From Paracoccaceae bacterium (GTDB taxonomy: Bacteria; Pseudomonadota; Alphaproteobacteria; Rhodobacterales; Rhodobacteraceae), in NCBI GenBank assembly GCA_014879735.1, contig JACSRN010000097.1:1-47845 (forward strand): 47,845 nt of DNA, in the 5' to 3' direction. The notes below the pieces were generated by a model that worked only from the letters and a program-made list of their open reading frames with translations, did not search any database and was not told the origin of the DNA. The translations under genes and the position numbers were made by a program. Of the stretch, positions 26,284-34,795 are shown in pieces (the first letter of the stretch is position 1; the number at the start of each line of letters is the position of its first letter).

Positions 26284-27549
26284 ATGAGCAAGACCAAGAC
26301 CATCCTGATTGTCGGCACCTATGACACCAAGGCCGAGGAACTGGCTTTCGTCGAACAGGTCATCCGCGATCAGGGTGGCAAGGCGATCAGCATGGACGTC
26401 TCGGTTCTGGGAGAGCCGGGCCACCCGCCGACCCATTCCCGGCACGAGGTGGCGGCGGCAGCCGGAACCGACATAGCGGCCGTGGCCGCTTCGGGCGACG
26501 AGAACACCGCGATGGCGATCATGGCGCGCGGGGCGGCGGCGCTGGCCTTGCGGCTGCATGCCCGCGGCGCCTTTGACGGGATGATTGCGCTTGGCGGCAC
26601 GATGGGCACCGATCTGGCGCTGGACGTGGCGCTGGCCTTGCCGCTGGGTGTTCCGAAATACATCGTCTCCACCGTCGCCTTTTCGGCGGTGATCGCGCCC
26701 GAGCGGCTGCCCGGCGATGTGCAGATGATCCTCTGGGCCGGTGGGCTTTATGGCCTGAACGCCTTTTGCGCCTCGACGCTGGCCCAGGCTGCAGGCGCGG
26801 TGCTGGGGGCGGCCCGCGCAACCCGGCGGCCCGCGCCCGCCCGACCGCTGGTCGGCATCACCTCGCTTGGCAATGCCTGCCTGCGCTATATCAGAATCCT
26901 GAAGCCCGAGCTTGAGGCGCGCGGCTACGAGGTCGCGATCTTTCATTCGACCGGCATGGGCGGTCGCGCCTTCGAGGCATTGGCCGGCCGGCGCGGCATG
27001 GTGGCCGCGCTGGACCTCTGCCTGCAGGAGTTCAACAACGGCCTGTTCGGGTCGATCATCAACAGCGGTACGACCCGGCTGGAAAGCGCCGGCGCAGCCG
27101 GGGTGCCGCAGATCGTGGCGCCGGGTGCGGCTGACCTGGTGGACTGGCCCACCTGGGCGCCGCTGCCCGAATCCTTCAAGGACCGGCCGGTCCATGTCCA
27201 CAACAAGCTGATTTCCTCACTGACCATCAATGCCGAGGAACGCATCTTCGTCGCGCGCGAGATTGCGGCGCGGCTGAACCTTGCCACGGCGCCGGTCCAT
27301 ATGATGATGCCGCTCGGCGGGGTCGAGGCCTGGGACCGTCCCGGCGAGGTGGGGCATGCACCCGGGGATCTGGCGGCATTCTATGCCGCGCTGCGGGAAA
27401 GCCTGTCGCCCCGCGTCGCCCGGACAGAGCTTGACTGCCACATCAATGCGCCGGAATTTGCGGCGGCCGTGCTGCGCATCTTCGACGAATGGGTCGCGCT
27501 TGGCATCGTGCCGCCGGCGCAAAGCGAACCGGCGCGCGTCCCGGCCTGA
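26284..27549 (+). CDS. Tm-1-like ATP-binding domain protein (UPF0261)
   Basis: A 421-residue protein of the UPF0261/Tm-1-like family, whose plant member Tm-1 is a virus-resistance protein; the bacterial role is poorly defined. Family landmarks are the N-terminal ILIVGTYDTKAEELAFV, the GGTMGTDLALDVALALPLGVPKYIVST stretch, ITSLGNACLRYI at the second-domain start, the FHSTGMGGRAFE loop, and the C-terminal MMPLGGVEAWDRPG. The start at 26284 follows GGAAAG with normal spacing. Bacterial homologues often sit in catabolic clusters, as here, divergent from an IclR gene with a motif copy on each side. I cannot assign a reaction. Confidence 0.88.
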   Translation: MSKTKTILIVGTYDTKAEELAFVEQVIRDQGGKAISMDVSVLGEPGHPPTHSRHEVAAAAGTDIAAVAASGDENTAMAIMARGAAALALRLHARGAFDGMIALGGTMGTDLALDVALALPLGVPKYIVSTVAFSAVIAPERLPGDVQMILWAGGLYGLNAFCASTLAQAAGAVLGAARATRRPAPARPLVGITSLGNACLRYIRILKPELEARGYEVAIFHSTGMGGRAFEALAGRRGMVAALDLCLQEFNNGLFGSIINSGTTRLESAGAAGVPQIVAPGAADLVDWPTWAPLPESFKDRPVHVHNKLISSLTINAEERIFVAREIAARLNLATAPVHMMMPLGGVEAWDRPGEVGHAPGDLAAFYAALRESLSPRVARTELDCHINAPEFAAAVLRIFDEWVALGIVPPAQSEPARVPA

Positions 27550-27697
27550 CGCCACGCCCGTCGCGCATCCGGGCGGCCGGCGGCCCCCCGGGGCGCACGC
27601 TGACCGACACCGGGCCTCGGGCGCTGGCTTCTGCCCGGCAGGCATGAAAATGCCGCAGCGCGGAACGCTGCAGCTGGGATGACCGGGGCAAAAAGCG

Positions 27698-28093
27698 TCA
27701 GGTACGCGCGTCGATTTCGGCAAAAACCTGGCGGGCCAGCCGGAAGGCTTCGACGCCGGCCGGGATGCCGGCATAGATCGCAAGCTGGATCAGCGTGTCG
27801 CGGATCTCTTCCCGGCTGCATCCGTTGGTCAGCGCGCCCTTCAGGTGCAGCCTGAACTCCTCGCCCCGGTTCAGCGCCCCCAGCATGACGAGGTTGAGCA
27901 GGCTGCGGTCGCGGCGGCTGAGCGCACCATCGCCGCCCTCCCGTCCCCAGCCCGCACCCCAGCAGAATTCGGTTACGAGGTTCTGGAAGTCGCGGTTGAA
28001 ATCGTCGGCGGCCCCCAGCGACTTTTCCACATAGGCGGCGCCAAGCACCTCCTTGCGGATTTTCAGGCCCTTTTCGAAGGTCTCGGTCGGCAT
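27698..28093 (-). CDS. Carboxymuconolactone decarboxylase family protein
   Basis: A 131-residue small helical protein close to PcaC (4-carboxymuconolactone decarboxylase): the F-x-KG-x-KIRKEVLGAAYVEKSL N-terminus, TEFCWGAGWGR, and DRSLLNLVMLGALNRGEEFRLHLKGALTNG followed by EEIRDTLIQLAIYAGIPAG. Its start overlaps the stop of the FAH-family gene by 1 bp (TGATG), so the two form a pair and probably act in sequence. No other beta-ketoadipate genes are present, so it probably handles a related lactone or keto acid in this pathway. Confidence 0.88.
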   Translation of the reverse strand: MPTETFEKGLKIRKEVLGAAYVEKSLGAADDFNRDFQNLVTEFCWGAGWGREGGDGALSRRDRSLLNLVMLGALNRGEEFRLHLKGALTNGCSREEIRDTLIQLAIYAGIPAGVEAFRLARQVFAEIDART

Positions 28094-29010
28094 CAGAGCT
28101 TCTCCTCATTGCGGACCGGGTTGCGCAGGATGCCAAGGCCGGTGATCTCGACCTCCACCACATCGCCATCCTTCAGGAATTCGGGCGGATTGCGCTTGAA
28201 GCCGACGCCGGCGGGCGTCCCGGTCGGGATCAGGTCGCCTGGCTCAAGATCGATGAAATCCGCGATATGTTCGAGAATTGTCGGGATGTCGAAGATCATC
28301 GTGTCGGTATTGGCCGATTGTTTTTCCACGCCGTTGATCCGGGTAACGATCTGAAGCTTATGGGGATTGTCGATCTCGTCCCTGGTGACGAGCCAGGGTC
28401 CGCAAGGGCCGGAGTGACGGAAGTTCTTGCCGGCGGTATATTGCGTCACCCGGAACTGATAGTCGCGTACCGTGACGTCGTTGAAGATCGTATAGCCATA
28501 AACCAGATCCATCGCCTCGGCCTTGCCGATGCGGCGCCCGTTCGATCCGGCGCCCAGAACCACGGCCAGCTCGCCCTCCCAGTCCAGCTGATGCGAGACC
28601 GAAGGCACCGAAATAGCGGCGTCCTGGCCGATCTGGGTGCTGGCGAACCGGGCGAACAGGATCGGAATCTCCGAGATCTGCAGCCCGGCCTCGCGGGCAT
28701 GTTCGGCGTAGTTGCGTGCCACGCAGATGATCTTGGAGGGTCTGGGAACCGGCGGCAGCAGCACGGCATCGGCCAGCGGCGTCAGAAAGACATCCAGCTG
28801 CCCCGCTGCCGCCGCCTGCACCACCGCCCGGGCCGAGGCGTCCAGCACACTGGATTGCGCGAGGAACAGTTCGATGGCGGCGGGCAGCGGACGGACCGCG
28901 GCAGTCTTTGCCGCCAGCGCGGCGCTGGCGCGCTCCAGATCGACGATATTCTCGCCGACCACGGCCCCGAACCGGGGTTGGCCGAATTGTTCATAGGTGA
29001 CGAGCTTCAT
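28093..29010 (-). CDS. Fumarylacetoacetate hydrolase family protein
   Basis: A 305-residue FAH-superfamily enzyme. These divalent-metal enzymes cleave C-C bonds of diketo acids or hydrate/decarboxylate meta-cleavage products. An N-terminal domain (about 1-80) is followed by the catalytic domain: KIICVARNYAEHA, the metal site region DWEGELAVVLG, YGYTIFNDVTVRDYQ, KNFRHSGPCGPWLV and LEPGDLIPTGTPAGVGF. GGAGAACAAG precedes the ATG. It is divergent from the second IclR gene across a 110-bp region with repeated operators. Together with the decarboxylase-like gene and the VOC protein it suggests ring-cleavage chemistry. Confidence 0.92.
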   Translation of the reverse strand: MKLVTYEQFGQPRFGAVVGENIVDLERASAALAAKTAAVRPLPAAIELFLAQSSVLDASARAVVQAAAAGQLDVFLTPLADAVLLPPVPRPSKIICVARNYAEHAREAGLQISEIPILFARFASTQIGQDAAISVPSVSHQLDWEGELAVVLGAGSNGRRIGKAEAMDLVYGYTIFNDVTVRDYQFRVTQYTAGKNFRHSGPCGPWLVTRDEIDNPHKLQIVTRINGVEKQSANTDTMIFDIPTILEHIADFIDLEPGDLIPTGTPAGVGFKRNPPEFLKDGDVVEVEITGLGILRNPVRNEEKL

Positions 29011-29019
29011 CTTGTTCTC

Positions 29020-29062
29020 CGATTTTCGAACGTCTTTCGCCGATTTCCGAACTTCAATTCGG
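29020..29062. promoter_or_regulatory. Repeated operator between FAH and IclR 2
   Basis: Two direct repeats CGATTTTCGAAC (29020-29031) and CGATTTCCGAAC (29041-29052) start exactly 21 bp apart, two helical turns. The second copy also begins an inverted repeat CCGAA-N6-TTCGG (29047-29062). Closely spaced repeats in a divergent promoter are typical of IclR-type sites such as those of PcaU/PcaR/PobR; binding by the adjacent IclR is inferred. Confidence 0.65.
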
Positions 29063-29120
29063 GCGATGACCGGGCTATAAACGGCTGTCCGGACCCGGGT
29101 GGGATGCAGGGGAAGCGGAA

Positions 29121-29834
29121 ATGACCGAGATCAGCCTGACGGGCGATGCAATGCTCAGCGTGCTGGAATGCGTGGCGGCGCATGGGCCGATTTCGGCCAC
29201 GCAATGCGCACGGCACTGCAACCTCAACCGCACGGTGGCGCACCGGCTGCTGACGACGCTGATGCGGCGGCTTTATGTCGTGAAGACGACGGCGGGCTAC
29301 CTGCTTGGCCCGGCCGCCGTTTCCATTGCTGCGCAGGCGCAGCCCAGTATCGTCAGTATCGCCAAGCCCGAGATGGCGCATCTTGCCGCCGGCGTGCGCG
29401 AAAGCGTGGTGCTGCACGGGCTGATCGAGGACGAGGCAATCGTGCTGGATCAGGCGCTGGATCTGACGCATGTCGTGGTGGTGCGGCACAATCAGGGTTC
29501 GCGCCACCCGCTGTTCCGGGGGGCCAGCGGATGGTCGCTGCTGGCGTTCCAGCCCGGCCGCCTGACCGACCGCGTGTTGGCAGGCCTGCCCGAAACCGAA
29601 CGCGAACCGGCGCGCCGGCGGATCGAGAAGGTCCGCACGCTCGGCTATGCCCATTCGCGGGACGAGCTGCAACTGGGGGTGCACGGCCTGGCGGCGCCGG
29701 TCCGCGGCCGGGACGGCTTTGCCCAGGCCTCGATCGGAATATTGGTGCCGCAAAGCCGCGCCACCAATCTCTTGGGCATGAGCACGCCGCTGCTGGCCTG
29801 TGCCCGCGCCATCGAGGCCCGGCTTTCGGCCTGA
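29121..29834 (+). CDS. IclR-family transcriptional regulator 2
   Basis: A 237-residue IclR-like protein. The winged helix is at about 5-65 (SVLECVAAHGPISATQCARHCNLNRTVAHRLLTTL) and the effector domain follows (MAHLAAGVRESVVLHGLIEDEAIVLD, SRHPLFRGASGWSLLAF, LGYAHSRDELQLGVHGLAAPV). GGGGAAGCGGA precedes the ATG. It is divergent from the FAH/decarboxylase pair, which it probably controls through the repeats between them. It shares little sequence with the first IclR, and its promoter lacks the GTnACC motif. Confidence 0.9.
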   Translation: MTEISLTGDAMLSVLECVAAHGPISATQCARHCNLNRTVAHRLLTTLMRRLYVVKTTAGYLLGPAAVSIAAQAQPSIVSIAKPEMAHLAAGVRESVVLHGLIEDEAIVLDQALDLTHVVVVRHNQGSRHPLFRGASGWSLLAFQPGRLTDRVLAGLPETEREPARRRIEKVRTLGYAHSRDELQLGVHGLAAPVRGRDGFAQASIGILVPQSRATNLLGMSTPLLACARAIEARLSA

Positions 29835-29889
29835 TCCCCCGGCCGCAGCAGGCCACGACCGGGGCATGGCCGTGCCGGGGATGCCAGAA

Positions 29890-30477
29890 TCAGGCATTGA
29901 TCCCGGTGCGGATCGTCTGGCGTGCCTCGGCCGCGTTCTTTTCCCGCATATCGAGATAGGCTTCGAAATCGAAGGCGAGGATGTCGATTTCCTGGATCGG
30001 GTCATAGGGGCGGGCAGCGCCGTCCCAGCCGATGGTGTCGATGCCCCAGTAGAATTCCAGCAGGTTGCCGTCGGGATCGCGCGCATAGAAGCGGGGCTGG
30101 TTGCCAGGCCCGCCCTTGCGGCAATTGACGATCTCGATCCCGTCGTCGCGCATCAGGGTATAGAGCGCCTTCAGATCGGCGGGCGAGGACAGTTCGAACG
30201 CCAGATGATGCAACCCGAAGCCATAGCGTGGCACCGGCGGTGCGTCGTCGGGCAGGATCTCCTTGCGCATCTTGAAGATCGACAGCTCGTGATGCGTGGT
30301 GTCGCACCGGATGAAAGCACCGGCCTGAACGGCGACGCCATGACCAAGCCGGACCTCTTCGTATTCGAACTTCTCGGTCAGCCGCATCCCCAGATACTTG
30401 CTGTAGAACTCGATGGTCCGGTCGATATCGCGGACCGTCAGCCCGACATGGCCGATCTTTGTGACCTTCGGTTTCAC
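29890..30477 (-). CDS. VOC family protein, extradiol-dioxygenase/glyoxalase-like
   Basis: A 195-residue vicinal-oxygen-chelate protein. Two beta-alpha-beta-beta-beta modules are visible, with candidate metal ligands His10 (KIGHVGL), the His of GLHHLAFE and the Glu of NLLEFYWG, matching the His-His-Glu triad of type I extradiol dioxygenases. A C-terminal extension of about 45 residues is unusual for glyoxalase-like members. The start is GTG 30477, with GGAGGAA 5 bp upstream. It has its own copy of the shared motif. With the FAH hydrolase it could form a ring-cleavage pair. A glyoxalase or isomerase role cannot be excluded. Confidence 0.85.
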   Translation of the reverse strand: MKPKVTKIGHVGLTVRDIDRTIEFYSKYLGMRLTEKFEYEEVRLGHGVAVQAGAFIRCDTTHHELSIFKMRKEILPDDAPPVPRYGFGLHHLAFELSSPADLKALYTLMRDDGIEIVNCRKGGPGNQPRFYARDPDGNLLEFYWGIDTIGWDGAARPYDPIQEIDILAFDFEAYLDMREKNAAEARQTIRTGINA

Positions 30478-30540
30478 GCTTTCCTCCGTTCGCTATTGTG
30501 GCACTGCCGTTCTTTTATCGGGACGCTCCGGCGAATGGAT

Positions 30541-30558
30541 ATACCCGCAGAAGGTTAG
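30541..30558 (-). promoter_or_regulatory. Shared motif site 8, upstream of VOC gene
   Basis: On the minus strand reads CTAACC-ttctgc-GGGTAT, 63 bp before the VOC start and oriented toward it. The left half differs from site 2 in one base. Confidence 0.75.
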
Positions 30559-30688
30559 TCGGGTGGCCGGTCCACGGCGGCAATCCCGTGCCGTCATCCC
30601 CTGCCGGACAGGCCCGCAGGCGATGGGACACGACCCCGATACAAGCGCCATGGCCGCGCGATGGCACGGCCGCCGCCGGCCCGCCCGG

Positions 30689-32173
30689 TCAGAGCTGGAA
30701 CCAGGCCGTCTTGAGGTTGATGTATTTTTCCAGCGCATGAAGCGACTTGTCATGCCCGTTGCCCGACTGGCGGTGCCCGCCCAGGGGCACGGTCAGATCC
30801 GATCCGCCATAGGTGTTCACATGAACCACACCGGCGTCGATCGCCGCCACCATCCGGTGGGCGCGCGACAGGTTTCCCGTCCACACCGCCGAGGCCAGGC
30901 CGAAGGTGGTGTCGTTTGCCAGTTGCACGGCCTCGGCCTCGTCGCGGAAGGGCAGGACGGCCAGCACCGGGCCGAACACCTCCTCGCGTGCCAATGCCAT
31001 GCCGGGGCCGACACGGTCCATGACGGCGGGCCGCATATAGGTTCCGCCGGTTTCCTGCAGGATGCGCTCGCCGCCGGTGACGCGGCGGGCGCCTTCGGCC
31101 TCGGCCGTGGCGACATGGGAAAGATTCTGCTGCAATTGCGCCTCTGAGACCACCGCGCCGACCTCGGTCGTCAGATCCAGGGGGTCGCCCACCCGCATTG
31201 CCGCGGTCTGGCGGGCGACCCGCTCGACGAATTCGTCGTGAACCGACTGCTCCACCAGCAGCCGTGACCCCGCGACGCAGACTTGCCCGGCGTTGCGGAA
31301 GATCGCCTGGGTTGCAACCCTGGCGGCCCGGTCCAGATCGGGCGCATCGGCAAAGACGATGTTGGGCGACTTGCCCCCGAGTTCCAGGTAGACCCGCTTC
31401 AGATTCGACTGCGCCGAGGCAATCAGCAATTGCCGGCCAACGCCATTCGACCCGGTGAAGGCCAGAACGTCGACATCGCCGTGGCGGGACAAGGCCTCGC
31501 CCGCGACCGATCCCTTGCCGGTGACGACATTCAGAACCCCTTCGGGCAGGCCGCACTCCGTGCAGATCGCAGCCAGGCGCAGCAGCGTCAGCGAGGCGAG
31601 TTCGGCGGGCTTCAGCACCACCGAATTGCCCATGGCCAACGCGGGCGCCAGTTTCCAGGCCCCGATCATCATCGGCATGTTCCACGGCACGATCGCGCCC
31701 ACCACCCCCACGGGGCCGCGATGGACAAGCCCCAGAACGTCCGGCGCAGTGGGGGCGATCTCGCCGTAGATCTTGTCCAGTGCCTCGGCATAATAGCGGA
31801 AGGTGTTCGCGGCACCCAAAGGCTCTGCCTTCAGCGCCATAGACAGTTCGGTACCGTTGTCGCGCACGCCCAGAACGGCAATTTCCAGCGCCTCCGCCTC
31901 CAGCCGGTCGGCGATGCGGTGCAGGATTTTCTTGCGGGCCGCCGGTGCCATCCGCGACCAGGTCCCACGTTCGAAGGCATTGCGGGCCGCGGCGACGGCA
32001 CGATCCACGTCGCTGGCATCCCCGGCAGCGATCCGGGTCAGCGGCAGGCCATCAAGTGGCGAATGAACCTGGGTTTCGCCGCCGCGACCGTCCTGCCATT
32101 CTCCGGCGATCAGCAGCCTGCCCTGCGGCACGGGTTTCGTTCGGATCGCGTCGATCTGGGCTTGTGTCGTCAT
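30689..32173 (-). CDS. Aldehyde dehydrogenase (NAD(P)-dependent)
   Basis: A 494-residue aldehyde dehydrogenase of the betaine/gamma-aminobutyraldehyde-like group. WNMPMMIGAWKLAPALAMGNSVVLKPAE forms the cofactor site, LELGGKSPNIVF carries the general-base Glu and NAGQVCVAGSRLLV the catalytic Cys; EEVFGPVLAVLPF is also present. The start at 32173 gives the family's normal length. It would oxidise an aldehyde made by the transaminase or by oxidative dealkylation to the acid. It is divergent from the XRE-cupin regulator but carries its own motif copy. Confidence 0.92.
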   Translation of the reverse strand: MTTQAQIDAIRTKPVPQGRLLIAGEWQDGRGGETQVHSPLDGLPLTRIAAGDASDVDRAVAAARNAFERGTWSRMAPAARKKILHRIADRLEAEALEIAVLGVRDNGTELSMALKAEPLGAANTFRYYAEALDKIYGEIAPTAPDVLGLVHRGPVGVVGAIVPWNMPMMIGAWKLAPALAMGNSVVLKPAELASLTLLRLAAICTECGLPEGVLNVVTGKGSVAGEALSRHGDVDVLAFTGSNGVGRQLLIASAQSNLKRVYLELGGKSPNIVFADAPDLDRAARVATQAIFRNAGQVCVAGSRLLVEQSVHDEFVERVARQTAAMRVGDPLDLTTEVGAVVSEAQLQQNLSHVATAEAEGARRVTGGERILQETGGTYMRPAVMDRVGPGMALAREEVFGPVLAVLPFRDEAEAVQLANDTTFGLASAVWTGNLSRAHRMVAAIDAGVVHVNTYGGSDLTVPLGGHRQSGNGHDKSLHALEKYINLKTAWFQL

Positions 32174-32234
32174 GCCTGCACTCTGGCTGTCGCTGATTTT
32201 GCCCGAAGTTTCGGACGAGAATCCCCCCGGACCC

Positions 32235-32252
32235 AGTCCCTCGGAAGGTGAC
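32235..32252 (-). promoter_or_regulatory. Shared motif site 9, upstream of aldehyde dehydrogenase
   Basis: On the minus strand reads GTCACC-ttccga-GGGACT, 61 bp before the start and oriented toward the gene. The left half is perfect; the right half deviates at two bases. Confidence 0.6.
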
Positions 32253-32335
32253 GCCGGCCAGATGCTTGCTGCTTGGCGCCCGGATCGGCAAGAAAAGCGC
32301 CGCAGCGGGCGTCTGATCGGCGCGCGGAAAGAAGG

Positions 32336-32372
32336 AATTTTTCTGCTGGGCAAATTTTTTGTTGCAATGTCG
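32336..32372 (+). promoter_or_regulatory. AT-rich probable promoter/operator of XRE-cupin
   Basis: An AT-rich island in otherwise GC-rich DNA with AATTTTT repeated 17 bp apart (32336 and 32353), about 55-90 bp before the XRE-cupin ATG. No good -35/-10 pair stands out. Confidence 0.35.
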
Positions 32373-32427
32373 AAGTCCTTCGGCTGAAATCGCGCCTGGG
32401 GTGCAGCATCGTCAATCAAGGACCGCA

Positions 32428-33093
32428 ATGGGAAAGAAACCCGCAGGCGTACATTTCGCTCTCGGGCGGCGAATCCGCAAGCGCAGACAGTCGATGTCGA
32501 TGACCCTGCAGGAACTCAGCAATGTGTGCGGTGTGTCGGTAAGCTATATCAGCCAGGTCGAGCGCGACAATGCCGTGCCGACCCTTGGCACGCTTGCCGA
32601 AATCGCGGCGGCGCTGGATGTCAGCATCGACCATTTCATCGCCACGCCGCGGCAATCCGACAGCGTGACCCGCGCCGGAGAGCGCCAGCGCTTTTCGGTA
32701 TCCGGCACCTCGGTCGTCTATGAGCAGATCGGGGCAGAGTTCCCGGGGCACGAACTGACCTCCTTCGTGCTGAACGTGCCGCCGGGATATTGCTCCGAGA
32801 CGATCCAACACGCCGGCGAGGAGCTGATCTTCGTCCTGGAGGGCGAGATCCTGCAGGTCGTGGACGGACAGCAGTTCCTGCTGCGCGAGGGCGACAGCAT
32901 GCATTATCTGGGCCAGCATCCGCATTCCTGGTCGAACCCGGGCGATCGCATGGCGCGGTTGCTCTGGACAGGCAAGATGCTGCATGGCGCCACGCCCTCC
33001 GCCTATATTCCGCGCCGCGATGCCTTGATCGCAGCGCAGTCCGAAGATGCTACCGACGCGCCCGTAGGGGCGAGCGGCGAGCCTGCCAGATGA
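32428..33093 (+). CDS. XRE-family regulator with C-terminal cupin domain
   Basis: A 221-residue regulator: a helix-turn-helix of the XRE/Cro type at about 14-70 ([39 protein letters not shown]) and a cupin effector domain at about 105-190 ([43 protein letters not shown]). PuuR-like proteins of this build control polyamine, amino acid and peptide uptake genes. AAGGA precedes ATG 32428. It lies 37 bp before the Dpp-type operon in the same direction and is probably its local regulator. Confidence 0.92.
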   Translation: MGKKPAGVHFALGRRIRKRRQSMSMTLQELSNVCGVSVSYISQVERDNAVPTLGTLAEIAAALDVSIDHFIATPRQSDSVTRAGERQRFSVSGTSVVYEQIGAEFPGHELTSFVLNVPPGYCSETIQHAGEELIFVLEGEILQVVDGQQFLLREGDSMHYLGQHPHSWSNPGDRMARLLWTGKMLHGATPSAYIPRRDALIAAQSEDATDAPVGASGEPAR

Positions 33094-33130
33094 TCCGGCA
33101 GCCGTTTTCAATCTCAACAGGGAGAAAAAA

Positions 33131-34723
33131 GTGAAGAAACTTCTCGTATTTGCCTCGGCGCTGGCGATGAGCGCCGCCATGGCGGAAGCCAAGACCTTCG
33201 TCTATTGCTCGGAGGCTTCGCCGGAAGGCTTCGACCCTGCTCCCTATACCGCGGGCGGCACGTTCGACGCCTCGGCCCATCCGGTGTTCAACCGCCTGAC
33301 CGAGTTCAAGAAGGGCACGACCGAGGTCGAGCCGAGCCTGGCGGAAAGCTGGGATGTCTCGGCTGACGGCACCGAATACACCTTCCACCTGCGCAAGGGC
33401 GTGAAGTGGCAGTCGAACGAGAAGTTCACCCCCACGCGCGATTTCAACGCCGACGACGTGATCTTCTCCTACGAGCGTCAGGGCAAGGCCGATCATCCGT
33501 GGCACCAGTATATCCCCGGGATCACCTATGAATATTATACCTCGATGGCGATGCCGGAACTGATCAAGTCGATCGACAAGATCGACGACTATACGGTCAA
33601 GTTCACGCTGAACCAGCCGGAAGCGCCGTTCCTGGCCAATATCGCCATGCCCTTCGCCTCGATCATCTCGAAGGAATATGCCGATGTGCTGGAGGCCGCT
33701 GGCACCAAGGAGGACATGAACAACCTGCCGATCGGCACCGGCCCGTTCAAGTTCGTGGCCTATCAGAAGGATGCGGTGATCCGCTACCAGAAGAACCCCG
33801 ATTACTGGGGCACGGCCCCGATCGTCGATGACCTGGTCTTCGCGATCACGCCCGATGCGGCGGTGCGCCTGCAGAAGCTGAAGGCCGGCGAATGCCATCT
33901 GATGCCCTATCCGGCCCCGGCCGACATCGAGGCGATCAAGGCCGATCCGAACCTGAAGCTGGATGAGCAGGCCGGCCTGAACGTGGGCTATCTGGCCTAC
34001 AACACCACGGTGGCGCCTTTCGACAATCCGGCGGTCCGCAAGGCGCTGAACATGGCGATCAACAAGCAGGCGATCGTCGATGCCGTGTTCCAGGGCGCGG
34101 CCCTGCCGGCGAAGAACCCGATCCCGCCGACGATGTGGTCGTATAACGACGCGATCCAGGACGACCCCTACGATCCCGAAGCCGCCAAGAAGATGCTGGA
34201 AGAGGCCGGTGTCGCCGGGCTGTCGATGAAGATCTGGGCGATGCCGGTGCAGCGTCCCTACATGCCCAACGCCCGCCGCACGGCGGAACTGATGCAGGAA
34301 GACCTGTCGAAGGTCGGCGTGAATGCCGAGATCGTGTCCTACGAATGGGGTGAATACCTGGCCAAGTCGATGGAACCGGGCCGTGATGGTGCGGTGATCC
34401 TGGGCTGGACCGGCGACAACGGCGATCCCGACAACTTCCTGTCGGTGCTGCTGTCGTGCGATTCCGCCGGGGAAGGCGGCGCGAACCGTGCCTTCTGGTG
34501 CAACGAGGACTTCTCGAAGCTGCTGAAGGAAGCCAAGACCACCGCCGATCCGGCCACCCGCACCAGCCTTTACGAACAGGCGCAGGTGATCTTCAAGGAT
34601 CAGGCGCCCTGGTATACCATCGCGCATTCGACCCAGTATGTGCCGATGTCGAACAAGGTCTCGGGCTTCGTGATGAGCCCGCTGGGCGACTTTACCTTCG
34701 ATACCGTGGACATCGCCGAATAA
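33131..34723 (+). CDS. ABC transporter substrate-binding protein, dipeptide family (DppA-like)
   Basis: A 530-residue family 5 binding protein. The start codon is GTG with GGGAGAAA upstream. A classical Sec signal ([19 protein letters not shown]) ends near residue 20, unlike the Tat-exported binding protein at 9430. The mature protein has [14 protein letters not shown] and [18 protein letters not shown], and is very close in style to DppA. Codons are strongly biased to the most frequent C/G-ending ones, as expected for a highly expressed binding protein. A hairpin separates it from the permease genes. Confidence 0.93.
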   Translation: MKKLLVFASALAMSAAMAEAKTFVYCSEASPEGFDPAPYTAGGTFDASAHPVFNRLTEFKKGTTEVEPSLAESWDVSADGTEYTFHLRKGVKWQSNEKFTPTRDFNADDVIFSYERQGKADHPWHQYIPGITYEYYTSMAMPELIKSIDKIDDYTVKFTLNQPEAPFLANIAMPFASIISKEYADVLEAAGTKEDMNNLPIGTGPFKFVAYQKDAVIRYQKNPDYWGTAPIVDDLVFAITPDAAVRLQKLKAGECHLMPYPAPADIEAIKADPNLKLDEQAGLNVGYLAYNTTVAPFDNPAVRKALNMAINKQAIVDAVFQGAALPAKNPIPPTMWSYNDAIQDDPYDPEAAKKMLEEAGVAGLSMKIWAMPVQRPYMPNARRTAELMQEDLSKVGVNAEIVSYEWGEYLAKSMEPGRDGAVILGWTGDNGDPDNFLSVLLSCDSAGEGGANRAFWCNEDFSKLLKEAKTTADPATRTSLYEQAQVIFKDQAPWYTIAHSTQYVPMSNKVSGFVMSPLGDFTFDTVDIAE

Positions 34724-34748
34724 TCGACCCGCATTCAACTGAAACCGG

Positions 34749-34780
34749 ACGCGCGGGGACATGGCTCCCCGCGCGTTCTT
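34749..34780 (+). terminator. Intra-operon hairpin after the binding-protein gene
   Basis: An 11-bp stem ACGCGCGGGGA with loop CATGGC and complement, followed by TTCTT. Hairpins at this position in ABC operons usually act as partial terminators or mRNA 3'-end protectors that raise binding-protein output over permeases. Confidence 0.7.
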
Positions 34781-34795
34781 CAAGGGCAATGGCGT

